From NCBI RefSeq assembly GCF_900104785.1, contig NZ_LT629733.1, forward strand, positions 280,501 through 344,500: DNA of 64,000 nucleotides, in the 5' to 3' direction. This DNA comes from Formosa sp. Hel1_31_208 (GTDB lineage Bacteria > Bacteroidota > Bacteroidia > Flavobacteriales > Flavobacteriaceae). Position 1 is the stretch's first letter; the number at the start of each line of letters is the position of its first letter. Under the pieces are notes generated by a model that saw only the letters and a program-made list of their open reading frames with translations, was not told the origin of the DNA and did not search any database. The position numbers and the translations under genes are program-made. Shown piece by piece: positions 25,057 to 33,906 of this stretch.

Positions 25057-25064
25057 CAAAAATA
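25057..25064 (-). promoter_or_regulatory. -7 box of sucA-sucB
   Basis: TATTTTTG on the minus strand, about 39 nt before the ATG at 25017. Confidence 0.5.
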
Positions 25065-25132
25065 CAACATTTAGGAAAATTAGGAGTCCTTTTGTTATAT
25101 TTATGAATGTTATTTAACTCAAATTTTAGATT

Positions 25133-25666
25133 ATGAAAATTTACCCCCTTATTAATTGTAAAATCTTAAAAATGACCTTGCTTTTTCTAAGTTTTTCATT
25201 CGCCATATCCGCTCAAGAAGAGGAAGATAGATCTACGTTTTGGTCAAAGGTACAATTTGGTGGTGGCGTGGGTTTAAGTTTTGGTGATGGGTTTTTTAGC
25301 GGAACATTAGCCCCAAACGCTATTTATCAATTCAATCCTGATTTTGGTATGGGTCTAGGCCTGAATGGCACATATAACAAACAACGTGACTTTTTCAAAT
25401 CTACAATAATCGGCGCAAGTGTCATTGGTATTTACAACCCTATCGACGAGCTTCAATTCTCAGGTGAATTTGAGCAATTAAATGTCAATCAAACATTTGA
25501 CAGTAATGCGTTTGCAAACGACAATTACTGGGTTCCTGCCCTTTTCGTTGGACTTGGTTATAGAACTAATAATGTCGTTTTTGGGATGCGTTATGATGTG
25601 CTCTATGATGTTCGAAAAAGTGTTTACGCTGATCCGTGGTCGCCTTTTGTGAGAGTATTTTTCTAA
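25133..25666 (+). CDS. Small outer-membrane beta-barrel protein
   Basis: 177 aa. Signal peptide ending around ISAQ (about residue 28), then short amphipathic strands (QFGGGVGLSFGDGFFSGTLAPNAIYQFNPDFGMGLGLNGTYN, GLGYRTNNVVFGMRYDVLYD) and a final aromatic strand PFVRVFF, the usual end of an 8-strand barrel. I believe proteins of this type next to sucA are sometimes labelled alpha-ketoglutarate decarboxylase; the sequence shows no thiamine-diphosphate or enzyme motif and does not support that label. Divergent from sucA. Confidence 0.65.
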   Translation: MKIYPLINCKILKMTLLFLSFSFAISAQEEEDRSTFWSKVQFGGGVGLSFGDGFFSGTLAPNAIYQFNPDFGMGLGLNGTYNKQRDFFKSTIIGASVIGIYNPIDELQFSGEFEQLNVNQTFDSNAFANDNYWVPALFVGLGYRTNNVVFGMRYDVLYDVRKSVYADPWSPFVRVFF

Positions 25667-25675
25667 AATTATAGA

Positions 25676-26032
25676 TTAATTCTTATAATGGTTTTTAAAC
25701 CACACTTTTTGCCACTCACGTTGTAAAATTAAAAAGGTGACATCCTCTGAAAGTTTCAGCATATCACTACCATCTAACTGTTTTACTTTCAATTCAGAAA
25801 CGTCGATGATATATAGTAAATTAAGATAATCAGTAAACTTTTGTTGTATGAGATTAAAGATAATTTCATGTAACAAGTATTTAAGGCTGGACGGCAAAAT
25901 ATCCTCTTGGAAGTCAAGATCAATATTCGCTAATAGAAAGTCCTTATTAATTTGCTGTATTAGTTTGTCATAGAGTTGAAGACTTTCAGCTTCATCAATA
26001 AGAGCATTAAAAGATGCTGGTAGCTTAGACAT
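25676..26032 (-). CDS. Conserved hypothetical protein behind the polyprenyl synthase gene
   Basis: 118 aa, soluble, mostly helical and rich in Leu/Ile with many acidic residues (NLIQQKFTDYLNLLYIIDVSELKVKQLDGSDML). No signal peptide, no recognised motif. It overlaps the 3' end of the upstream polyprenyl synthase gene by 8 bp in another frame, so it is translated from the same mRNA. Function unknown. Confidence 0.65.
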   Translation of the reverse strand: MSKLPASFNALIDEAESLQLYDKLIQQINKDFLLANIDLDFQEDILPSSLKYLLHEIIFNLIQQKFTDYLNLLYIIDVSELKVKQLDGSDMLKLSEDVTFLILQREWQKVWFKNHYKN

Positions 26033-26999
26033 TTCGGTTCATTAATTCTTCTCCAAAACTTCTAAGAGCCACTTTATTTTCATTGGAAATTTTGATGGTC
26101 TCTAAAACAGAAAATGCCTTGTCAGTATAATATTTGACTTCTTTAGTTGTTGCTTTAACAGAACCACAGGATTCAAACAAGTGTTTTACTGTTTCTATTT
26201 TTTCAGAAGGATCAGAAGGGTTGATGCTATATAAATGCTCCAATTGCAACTTGTGTTCTTTTTGCGAAAATTCCAATGCCTTGAGATATAAGAACGTTTT
26301 CTTGTTCTCAATGATATCGCCCCCCACTTGCTTCCCGAAGGTTTTAGGGTCTCCAAATGCATCGAGATAATCATCTTGCAATTGAAAGGCGATACCTAGG
26401 TTTTTTCCGAAATTATAAATTGCATTTTGACATTCTTCTGAGGCTCCTGCTACAATAGCACCCATTTTCATAGCTGCCCCAACTAGAACGGCTGTTTTAT
26501 ATTCTATCATTGTCAAATATTCAGCAATCGTCACATCATCTCTGGTTTCAAAATCGACGTCATACTGCTGTCCCTCGCAAACTTCTAAGGCTGTTTTACT
26601 AAATAATTTAGCCAATCCTTGAAAGACAGATGAGTCATAATTTTCAAACAACTGGTACGCCATAATAAGCATGGCGTCTCCAGATAAAATTCCAGTATTT
26701 ATATCCCATTTTTCATGAACTGTATCCTGACCACGTCTTAATGGTGCATCGTCCATAATGTCATCATGAACTAAGGAAAAATTATGAAAGACCTCAACAC
26801 TTAAAGCTGCATTTAAGGCTTTGTGATAATCACAGCCAAATATTTCAGCCGTCATTAGAGTCAATATTGGACGTAAACGTTTTCCGCCAAGTTGTAATAT
26901 ATAATTAATGGGGTCATAAAGGTTAACTGGTTCTTTATGTTGCACGGCAGATTCTAAGTGCTTTAAAAATGCCTCATGATAGGATTGGATATTCTGCAT
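26025..26999 (-). CDS. Polyprenyl (farnesyl/geranylgeranyl-type) diphosphate synthase
   Basis: Trans-prenyltransferase that condenses allylic diphosphates with isopentenyl diphosphate. 324 aa from the ATG at 26999. Landmarks are GGKRLRPIL, the first Asp-rich motif DDIMD with LRRGQDTVHEKW, GDAMLIMAYQLF and the second motif FQLQDDYLDAFGD. Two residues precede DDIMD as LVH, without the bulky pair that marks short-chain bacterial FPP synthases; product length cannot be fixed. A longer frame to 27017 is rejected because the -7 box lies within it. Confidence 0.9.
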   Translation of the reverse strand: MQNIQSYHEAFLKHLESAVQHKEPVNLYDPINYILQLGGKRLRPILTLMTAEIFGCDYHKALNAALSVEVFHNFSLVHDDIMDDAPLRRGQDTVHEKWDINTGILSGDAMLIMAYQLFENYDSSVFQGLAKLFSKTALEVCEGQQYDVDFETRDDVTIAEYLTMIEYKTAVLVGAAMKMGAIVAGASEECQNAIYNFGKNLGIAFQLQDDYLDAFGDPKTFGKQVGGDIIENKKTFLYLKALEFSQKEHKLQLEHLYSINPSDPSEKIETVKHLFESCGSVKATTKEVKYYTDKAFSVLETIKISNENKVALRSFGEELMNRNV

Positions 27000-27003
27000 G
27001 GCA

Positions 27004-27011
27004 CAAAAATA
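27004..27011 (-). promoter_or_regulatory. -7 box of the polyprenyl synthase gene (leaderless geometry)
   Basis: TATTTTTG on the minus strand ends 4 nt before the ATG at 26999, the same distance as for tatD and the PorT-family gene. Confidence 0.55.
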
Positions 27012-27072
27012 ATGCAAATGAGCAAATCTACAATCACACTTTAACTATATGTTAAAAAATCATTAAAACTTT

Positions 27073-27113
27073 GGAAACTTTAATTGTTTTTAAAGTTTCC
27101 GTGTTTATCTTTG
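27073..27113 (+). promoter_or_regulatory. Promoter of the efflux operon with TetR operator
   Basis: TTG (27084-27086), 19 bp, TATCTTTG (27106-27113): near-ideal promoter. An 11-6-11 perfect inverted repeat, GGAAACTTTAA (27073-27083) and TTAAAGTTTCC (27090-27100), is centred on the TTG, so a bound TetR dimer would block RNA polymerase. Confidence 0.75.
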
Positions 27114-27123
27114 CGGTCCAATT

Positions 27124-27729
27124 ATGAGAGACAGAATTATACACAAATCGTCAGAATTATTTCTTACACTCGGCTTTAAGAGTGTAACCATGGATGATAT
27201 AGCTAGTACAATGGGTATTTCAAAAAAAACCATCTATGTTCATTTTTCTAATAAAACCAAACTGGTAGAGGCGGTGACTTTTACACTTTTTGAAAATATT
27301 TGCGATGGTATTGACTGCATTTGCGAGACTGCACCTAATCCAATTTCCCAGTTATACGATATTAAGATGTTCGTTATGCAACATTTAAAGAACGAGCAAG
27401 CGTCGCCACTTTTTCAACTTAAAAAGTATTACCCTTCTATTCATGATGCCTTGAAATCAAAACAATTTGAAAAAATGCATGAATCGGTTTCAGAAAGTTT
27501 AGCAAAAGGAATTGAGACCAGCGTTTTTAGACCAAATATTGATGTTGAATTTATTGCACGTCTTTATTTTAATGGTATGACTGGAATTAAAGATGAGATT
27601 ATTTTTCCACGTGAAAAATTCAACATGCACTATTTGATGGAAAGTTTTTTAGAATACCATTTAAGGGCAATTGTTACAGACAAAGGAATGACAATATTGA
27701 ATAATTTTATTAACAAGAATCAATCTTAA
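27124..27729 (+). CDS. TetR/AcrR-family repressor of the adjacent RND efflux operon
   Basis: 201 aa. The N-terminal HTH (about 8-50: FLTLGFKSVTMDDIASTMGISKKTIYVHFSNKTKLVEAV) is a clear TetR DNA-binding domain; the C-terminal ligand domain is divergent, as usual. First gene of tetR-tolC-MFP-RND, with 3- to 11-bp gaps. The perfect inverted repeat over its own promoter is the likely operator, giving autoregulation and derepression by a pump substrate. Ligand unknown. Confidence 0.92.
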   Translation: MRDRIIHKSSELFLTLGFKSVTMDDIASTMGISKKTIYVHFSNKTKLVEAVTFTLFENICDGIDCICETAPNPISQLYDIKMFVMQHLKNEQASPLFQLKKYYPSIHDALKSKQFEKMHESVSESLAKGIETSVFRPNIDVEFIARLYFNGMTGIKDEIIFPREKFNMHYLMESFLEYHLRAIVTDKGMTILNNFINKNQS

Positions 27730-27732
27730 ACC

Positions 27733-29079
27733 ATGAGACAATCACTCATATTAATATGTAGTCTAATTACCATATCATTTGCTTTTTCTCAAGAAAACTC
27801 GACTCGCTTTTCGCTCCAAGAGGCCATAGTTTATGCTTTAGAGAATAATAGACAGGCTAAAAATGCAGTTCGTGATATTGATGCAGCAAAGCAACAAAAA
27901 TGGGAAACTACAGCTACAGGTTTACCTCAACTTAATGCCAATATCAATTATCAAAACTTTTTGAAGCAGCAAGTATCGGTGATTCCTGCAGAGTTCTTTG
28001 GTGGAAATCCAGGAGAATTTGCTGAAGTCATATTTGGAACTAAACAAAGTACTGCTGCCACTGCAACCTTAAATCAGATGCTATTTGATGGATCGTATTT
28101 GGTTGGATTACAATCTGCAAAAGTGTTTCTAGAAATATCTGAAAACGCGAAAGTCAAAACCGATTTAGAGGTTAGAAAAGCAGTCATAAATGCTTATGGA
28201 AATGTTTTACTAGCGGAGGAAAGTATAGAAATACTTGTTAAAAACATTGAGGTTTTAAGTAAAAATCTATACGAAGTAACCAAGATTTATGAAAATGGTC
28301 TTGAAGAACAAGAAAGTGTAGAGCAACTACAAATTACACTATCTAATGTTCAAAGTAGTCTCAACAACACCAAACGTCTCAAAAATATCGCCTATCAAAT
28401 GCTAAATATCACACTAGGCATTGATTATAATACTGACATTATTCTCACTGATGACTTGGAGTCGCTCACTTTAAAGAATATAAGTTTAGATATCCTCAGT
28501 ACAAACAACGACGCCACCTCTACAATAGATTATAAAATTGCTCAAAACGACACCAAAGCTAAAGCCCTAATGCTGAAACTCGAAAGAAGCAGAGCATTAC
28601 CAACATTAAATGCATTTATCAATGGCAGCTATACCGCTTTTGACAATGACTTTGTTTTTTTTGATTCTGATACCAAATGGTTTGGCGCGTCTTTATTTGG
28701 ATTAAACTTAGATATTCCAATTTTTAGTTCAGGAAAGCGCAATGCTTCAACACAACGTGCTCGAATTAATCTAGAGAAAGCAAAAGACGACCTTACCGAA
28801 ACCGAACAACGTTTAAACCTTCAAATTGAAGCTGCTAAAAGTGATTTTAAATTTGCTATTGAAGACTATGATAATAAAAAACAGAATTTAAATCTAGCCG
28901 AGCGCATAGAGCAAAAAAATCAAACTAAATTTTTTGAAGGTGTAGGCTCAAGTTTTGAGTTGCGCCAAGCACAAACCCAATTATATTCAGCACAACAAGA
29001 ATTACTACAAGCTATGCTTGATGTTATTAACTCAAAAGCTGAACTTGAAACCGTATTAAATACTCCCAACAATAATTAA
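27733..29079 (+). CDS. TolC-family outer-membrane efflux protein
   Basis: 448 aa with signal peptide (MRQSLILICSLITISFAFSQ). Two outer-membrane-efflux repeats rich in long helices and coiled-coil (about 30-210 and 250-440); ENSTRFSLQEAIVYALENNRQ is the typical N-terminal block. Forms the exit duct of the tripartite pump with the two following proteins. Separated from tetR by 3 bp. Confidence 0.92.
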   Translation: MRQSLILICSLITISFAFSQENSTRFSLQEAIVYALENNRQAKNAVRDIDAAKQQKWETTATGLPQLNANINYQNFLKQQVSVIPAEFFGGNPGEFAEVIFGTKQSTAATATLNQMLFDGSYLVGLQSAKVFLEISENAKVKTDLEVRKAVINAYGNVLLAEESIEILVKNIEVLSKNLYEVTKIYENGLEEQESVEQLQITLSNVQSSLNNTKRLKNIAYQMLNITLGIDYNTDIILTDDLESLTLKNISLDILSTNNDATSTIDYKIAQNDTKAKALMLKLERSRALPTLNAFINGSYTAFDNDFVFFDSDTKWFGASLFGLNLDIPIFSSGKRNASTQRARINLEKAKDDLTETEQRLNLQIEAAKSDFKFAIEDYDNKKQNLNLAERIEQKNQTKFFEGVGSSFELRQAQTQLYSAQQELLQAMLDVINSKAELETVLNTPNNN

Positions 29080-29090
29080 AAAATTGCCAA

Positions 29091-30278
29091 ATGAAACCTA
29101 TATTCACATTAATCTTTACCGCTCTAATTGTAGTTTCCTGCGGAAATAACAACACCAAAAGTATCGAAGACATTATAGCTTCCAATGATTTGAAGCAAAT
29201 TCGTACTAAAAAAACAGAACTTGATGCTCAAAGACAAGAATTAGAAACTCAGTTAAAACAACTTAGTCTCAAAATCAAAGAATTAGATCCTCAGGCTAAA
29301 ATTCCTTTAATTACAACATTTCCTGCCGAAGAAACGGTTTTTACTCATTTCGTAGAATTACAAGGAAACGTTAACACCAAAAAAAATCTAGTCATCTATC
29401 CAGAATATTCTGGGGTTATGACTAACGTCTTTGTCAAAGAAGGTCAAAACGTTACTAAAGGGCAAACACTTGCCAAAATTGATGACGGCGGATTAAGTCA
29501 ACAATTATCTCAATTACAAATACAAGCAGAGTTAGCAAAAACTACTTTCGAACGTCAAAAACGTTTATGGGAACAAAATATTGGTAGCGAAATACAATAT
29601 CTACAGGCCAAATCTAATTACGAAGCACAGCAAAAAGCCGTTAGTCAGATAAGGCAACAAGTCGCCAAAACGGTCGTTACTGCGCCTTTTTCTGGAACTA
29701 TTGACGATATTATTACTGAACAGGGTAGCGTTGTAGCTCCTGGTCAATCTCAATTATTTCGAATTGTAAACCTGGATGACATGTACATTGAAACGAATGT
29801 TCCTGAAAGTTACATCATGAATGTTATAGAGGGAAAAGTCGTTGAAGTGGATTTTCCGGTTTTAGGATTAACTATGGATGCTGTAGTTCGTCAAGCTGGA
29901 AGCTTTATAAATCCAGCTAACAGAACTTTCAAAGTTGAAGTGGCTATTGCCAATGCAAACAAAAACATTAAACCAAATCTTACCGCTAAATTAAAAATCA
30001 ATGATTACACCAATAACAAAGCCATCTTAATACCGTTGAGCATCATTTCAGAAAACTCACAAGGTGAACAATATGTGTATACCATTATTGGGAAATCAGG
30101 CGATACGGCAACAGCGAAACGTTCTATAATTACTACAGGTAAAACTCAAGGGGACTACATTGAGGTGTTGACGGGATTATCTAGCAATGATGAAATCATT
30201 AAAGAAGGTGCTCGTAGTGTGAAAGACGGACAAGAAGTTAAAATCATTAAAACAGAAACTAACGCATCTACCCTATAA
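29091..30278 (+). CDS. RND efflux periplasmic adaptor (membrane-fusion) lipoprotein
   Basis: 395 aa. Lipoprotein signal with lipobox VVSC (Cys17) and no acidic export signal after it (GNNNTKS), so it should stay periplasm-facing on the inner membrane. Coiled-coil about 30-65 and 130-195, lipoyl-like halves around VIYPEYSGVMTNVFVKEGQNVTKGQ and VTAPFSGTIDDIITEQGSVVAPGQ, then beta-barrel and membrane-proximal domains. Couples the RND pump to TolC. Confidence 0.92.
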   Translation: MKPIFTLIFTALIVVSCGNNNTKSIEDIIASNDLKQIRTKKTELDAQRQELETQLKQLSLKIKELDPQAKIPLITTFPAEETVFTHFVELQGNVNTKKNLVIYPEYSGVMTNVFVKEGQNVTKGQTLAKIDDGGLSQQLSQLQIQAELAKTTFERQKRLWEQNIGSEIQYLQAKSNYEAQQKAVSQIRQQVAKTVVTAPFSGTIDDIITEQGSVVAPGQSQLFRIVNLDDMYIETNVPESYIMNVIEGKVVEVDFPVLGLTMDAVVRQAGSFINPANRTFKVEVAIANANKNIKPNLTAKLKINDYTNNKAILIPLSIISENSQGEQYVYTIIGKSGDTATAKRSIITTGKTQGDYIEVLTGLSSNDEIIKEGARSVKDGQEVKIIKTETNASTL

Positions 30279-30288
30279 CCGTATCCAT

Positions 30289-33200
30289 ATGATTCAGAAA
30301 AAGAAAAAAGTAGATAAAGAGTTTATTCTATCGTCATGGGCTATCAATAATAAAACCACGATGTATGTGCTGATTACCCTTATTTTAATATTAGGTACTG
30401 GAGCTTATTTTAGTATGCCACGTGAAAATTTCCCAGAGATTAAGGAAACTAAAATCTATGTCAGTTCTATATATCCGGGAAATACAGCCGAAGACATCGA
30501 AAAACTAATTACTGATCCTATAGAGGATAAACTTAAAACGGTGAGTAATGTTGTTGAAATCACCTCTACCTCTCAAGAGGATTATTCTATTGTTATTGTA
30601 GAGTTTGACGAAAACATATCTGTTGAAGCAGCTAAGCAAAAGGTAAAAGATGAAGTAGATTCTGAAACATCAAGTGAAGACTGGCCCACCTTTAATGGCG
30701 CAAAGGTCGAACCAAACGTGTTTGACTTGAGCATGTCTGAAGAAATACCAATTTTAAATATCAACATCTCTGGAGATTACCCTGTTGATGTGCTTAAAGG
30801 ATATGGAGAATATCTCGAGGATGAAATCGAAAGTTTACAAGAAATTAAACAAGTAGATATTAGAGGTGCTCAAGATAAAGAAGTTGAAGTTGCTGTAGAC
30901 ATTTATAAAATGATGGCCGCAAAAGTAAGCTTCAACGATATTATTCAAACCATTACTAACGAGAACATGACCATGTCTGCAGGTAACTTGATTTCTAGCG
31001 GACAACGTCGTACCATCAGAATTTTAGGTGAAATTGATGACCCAAAAGAATTAGAAGATTTTGTAGTAAAAAATGAACGTGATAACCCGATTTATCTCAA
31101 AGACATAGCTAAGGTCACCTTTAAAGATGAAGATAAAACGACTTATGCAAGAGAATTTGGCGCACCTGTTGTCATGCTTGATGTCAAAAAACGAGCAGGT
31201 AAAAATATGGTGGATGCTGCCGAAAAGATTCAAAGCATGGTAGATGATGCCATCACCAATGTATTTCCAGCAGATTTAAAAGTAACTATAGCGAACGATC
31301 AATCTGAGAAAACAATTGGTCAGGTGGATGACTTAGTTAACAATATCATCTTTGGTATTATATTGGTTGTTACGGTATTAATGTTCTTTTTAGGTTTTAA
31401 AAACGCCTTGTTTGTCGGCTTTGCAATCCCAATGTCTATGTTTATGTCTTTAATGATTCTAAATCTTTTAGGCTATACCATGAATACGATGATTCTCTTC
31501 GGATTGATTATGGGATTAGGTATGTTGGTTGATAACGGGATTGTAGTTGTTGAAAATGTGTATCGCCTCATGCAAGATGAGGGGTTGAGTAGAGTTGAAG
31601 CCGCAAAAAAAGGTATTGGAGAAATCGCATTTCCCATCATTATATCTACACTAACTACAGTGGCAGCTTTCGTCCCTCTAGGCCTATGGCCAGGGGTGAT
31701 GGGACAATTCATGATTTATTTTCCTGTGACACTTTCTGTAGTATTAGGATCTTCACTATTTGTTGCGATCTTTTTTAATTCAGTATTGGTGTCTCAATAT
31801 ATGACTGTAGAAGATAAAGAAATGCCCTTAAAGCAGATTGTGAAAATTTCAGCAATAGTTGGTGTCACTGGGATTTTAATTCTGATTTTTGGCGGTGCGT
31901 ATAGAGGTCTTGGAAGTTTAATGATTTTCACAACAATATTGCTTTGGATCTATCGCTTATTTCTAAGAAACTGGGCTAATAATTTTCAATCTCGAACATT
32001 ACCAAAATTAGAAGGTTTTTACGAGAAGACATTAAGAGTTGCCCTATCAGGAAAACGTCCTATAATAATAACTATAGCTACAGTTATCCTTTTGTTTATT
32101 GCTTTTGGCGGTTTTGGTGCATCAATCGGTAGCCAGCGAACAAAAGTTGAATTCTTTCCAGACAACACGCCTAATCAGATTATTGCCTATATCGAATATC
32201 CTGAAGGAACTGATATAAAAAAGACCAATGAGATTACAAAAGATATTGAACAGCGTATTTACAACATTATTTCTGATGATGCCTATATAAACGGTGGCTA
32301 TAATTTTTTAACTGAAAGTGCTGTATCCCAAGTAGGTGAAGGCGCAGGTAACCCACAAACTGATGGAGGTTCTGCTGCAGAAATGCCACATCGTGGCAAA
32401 ATTACAGCAACCATGCGTGAGTATAAGTTTAGAGAAGGTGCCGATAGCAATGAACTTCTTAAAAAGATACAAGATGACCTAGATGGTATATATCCAGGTG
32501 TTGCGATTTCTGTTGAGAAAGATGCGGTTGGTCCACCCGCTGGCTACCCGATAAATATAGAACTCGAAGGCGAGAATTATGAAGAGTTAATAGCGACTGC
32601 CGAACGTATGCGTGATTTTATCAATAGTCAAAACATTCAAGGTATTGAAGAATTAAAAATTGATGTGAATCGTTCAAAACCATCCATGCAAGTTAATGTT
32701 GATCGTAAAAAAGCAGGGGAATTAGGAATCACCTCTGGTCAAGTAGGACAACAATTACGAAACTCCATTTTTGGGGCAAAGGCAGGTGTTTATAAAGAAG
32801 GTGGTGATGACTACGATATTTATGTTCGATTTAATGAAGATAATCGCTATAACAAAAGTGCTATTTTTAATCAAAAAATCACCTTTAGAGATATGGCTTC
32901 TGGTCAAATAAAAGAAGTTCCCATTTCCGCAGTAGCAAGCCAAAACAACTCTTCAGGTTTTAGTGCAATAAAACACAAAGATGTGAAGCGTGTGGTAACA
33001 GTGTATTCAGCTCTAGCAGCTGGCTTTACTGATGCTGGTGCTATCGTTTCTGAAATACAAAATGAGATGACATCTTTTGATGGCAAACCTGATAATGTGA
33101 ATATTGATTTTACAGGCCAGATTGAAGAACAAAACAAACAAATGGCTTTTTTAATGTCTGCATTTTTTATTGGATTAGGGTTGATCTTCTTTCTGCTTAT

Positions 33201-33813
33201 ATTTCAGTTTAATTCGGTGTCTAAACCTGGAATTATCATGTTGGCTATTTTCTTAAGTCTTATTGGTGTATTTGGTGGATTGATCATAACAGGAAAAGCC
33301 TTCGTTATTATGATGACTATGATGGGAATAATTTCTCTTGCCGGTATTGTCGTAAATAACGGTGTAGTATTGTTAGACTACACGCAATTACTTTTAGACC
33401 GAAAGAAGGTCGAAAGAGATCTTGATGAGGATCAATATCTTGATAACAGTGATTTATTAGAGGCCATTATCAAAGGTGGGAAGGCACGTTTACGACCTGT
33501 ATTATTAACAGCTATAACCACCATTTTAGGACTTATTCCGTTAGCGACTGGATTAAATATTAACTTCTTCACATTGTTTAGTGAATTTGATGCGAATATC
33601 TATGTGGGTGGTGACAATGTAATATTCTGGGGACCATTGGCCTGGACTGTTATTTACGGTTTGTTTATAGCGACGTTTTTAACACTAATAGTAGTTCCTA
33701 TTTTATTCTATTTAATTACACGTTTTAAGATGTGGATGCGTGGAGCTAATCGTTCTACCAAAGTTATAAAACAACCGATTAATTTGGATAAAAGCATTGA
33801 AGCTCAATTATAA
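30289..33813 (+). CDS. RND efflux transporter, AcrB/HAE type
   Basis: 1174 aa inner-membrane proton-drug antiporter. N-terminal helix, PMRENFPEI-type start of the porter domain (MPRENFPEIKETKIYV), helices about 350-560 with the proton-relay aspartate in GLIMGLGMLVDNGIVVVENV, a second porter region, and helices about 960-1150 with GIISLAGIVVNNGVVLLDY. It is over 100 residues longer than E. coli AcrB, partly through a middle segment with GEGAGNPQTDGGSAAEMP and a C-terminal region near 1100. Last gene of the TetR-controlled operon. Confidence 0.93.
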   Translation: MIQKKKKVDKEFILSSWAINNKTTMYVLITLILILGTGAYFSMPRENFPEIKETKIYVSSIYPGNTAEDIEKLITDPIEDKLKTVSNVVEITSTSQEDYSIVIVEFDENISVEAAKQKVKDEVDSETSSEDWPTFNGAKVEPNVFDLSMSEEIPILNINISGDYPVDVLKGYGEYLEDEIESLQEIKQVDIRGAQDKEVEVAVDIYKMMAAKVSFNDIIQTITNENMTMSAGNLISSGQRRTIRILGEIDDPKELEDFVVKNERDNPIYLKDIAKVTFKDEDKTTYAREFGAPVVMLDVKKRAGKNMVDAAEKIQSMVDDAITNVFPADLKVTIANDQSEKTIGQVDDLVNNIIFGIILVVTVLMFFLGFKNALFVGFAIPMSMFMSLMILNLLGYTMNTMILFGLIMGLGMLVDNGIVVVENVYRLMQDEGLSRVEAAKKGIGEIAFPIIISTLTTVAAFVPLGLWPGVMGQFMIYFPVTLSVVLGSSLFVAIFFNSVLVSQYMTVEDKEMPLKQIVKISAIVGVTGILILIFGGAYRGLGSLMIFTTILLWIYRLFLRNWANNFQSRTLPKLEGFYEKTLRVALSGKRPIIITIATVILLFIAFGGFGASIGSQRTKVEFFPDNTPNQIIAYIEYPEGTDIKKTNEITKDIEQRIYNIISDDAYINGGYNFLTESAVSQVGEGAGNPQTDGGSAAEMPHRGKITATMREYKFREGADSNELLKKIQDDLDGIYPGVAISVEKDAVGPPAGYPINIELEGENYEELIATAERMRDFINSQNIQGIEELKIDVNRSKPSMQVNVDRKKAGELGITSGQVGQQLRNSIFGAKAGVYKEGGDDYDIYVRFNEDNRYNKSAIFNQKITFRDMASGQIKEVPISAVASQNNSSGFSAIKHKDVKRVVTVYSALAAGFTDAGAIVSEIQNEMTSFDGKPDNVNIDFTGQIEEQNKQMAFLMSAFFIGLGLIFFLLIFQFNSVSKPGIIMLAIFLSLIGVFGGLIITGKAFVIMMTMMGIISLAGIVVNNGVVLLDYTQLLLDRKKVERDLDEDQYLDNSDLLEAIIKGGKARLRPVLLTAITTILGLIPLATGLNINFFTLFSEFDANIYVGGDNVIFWGPLAWTVIYGLFIATFLTLIVVPILFYLITRFKMWMRGANRSTKVIKQPINLDKSIEAQL

Positions 33814-33851
33814 AAATCACCTTAACATATACCTAAGGATTGATTAATGGC

Positions 33852-33883
33852 AAAAAGCCTCAACAAATGTTGAGGCTTTTTTT
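33852..33883 (+). terminator. Terminator of the efflux operon
   Basis: AAAAAGCCTCAACA / TGTTGAGGCTTTTT, 14-bp stem with a 2-nt centre and T-run. Confidence 0.88.
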
Positions 33884-33906
33884 AGACATAAAACTCAGTA
33901 TATTAA

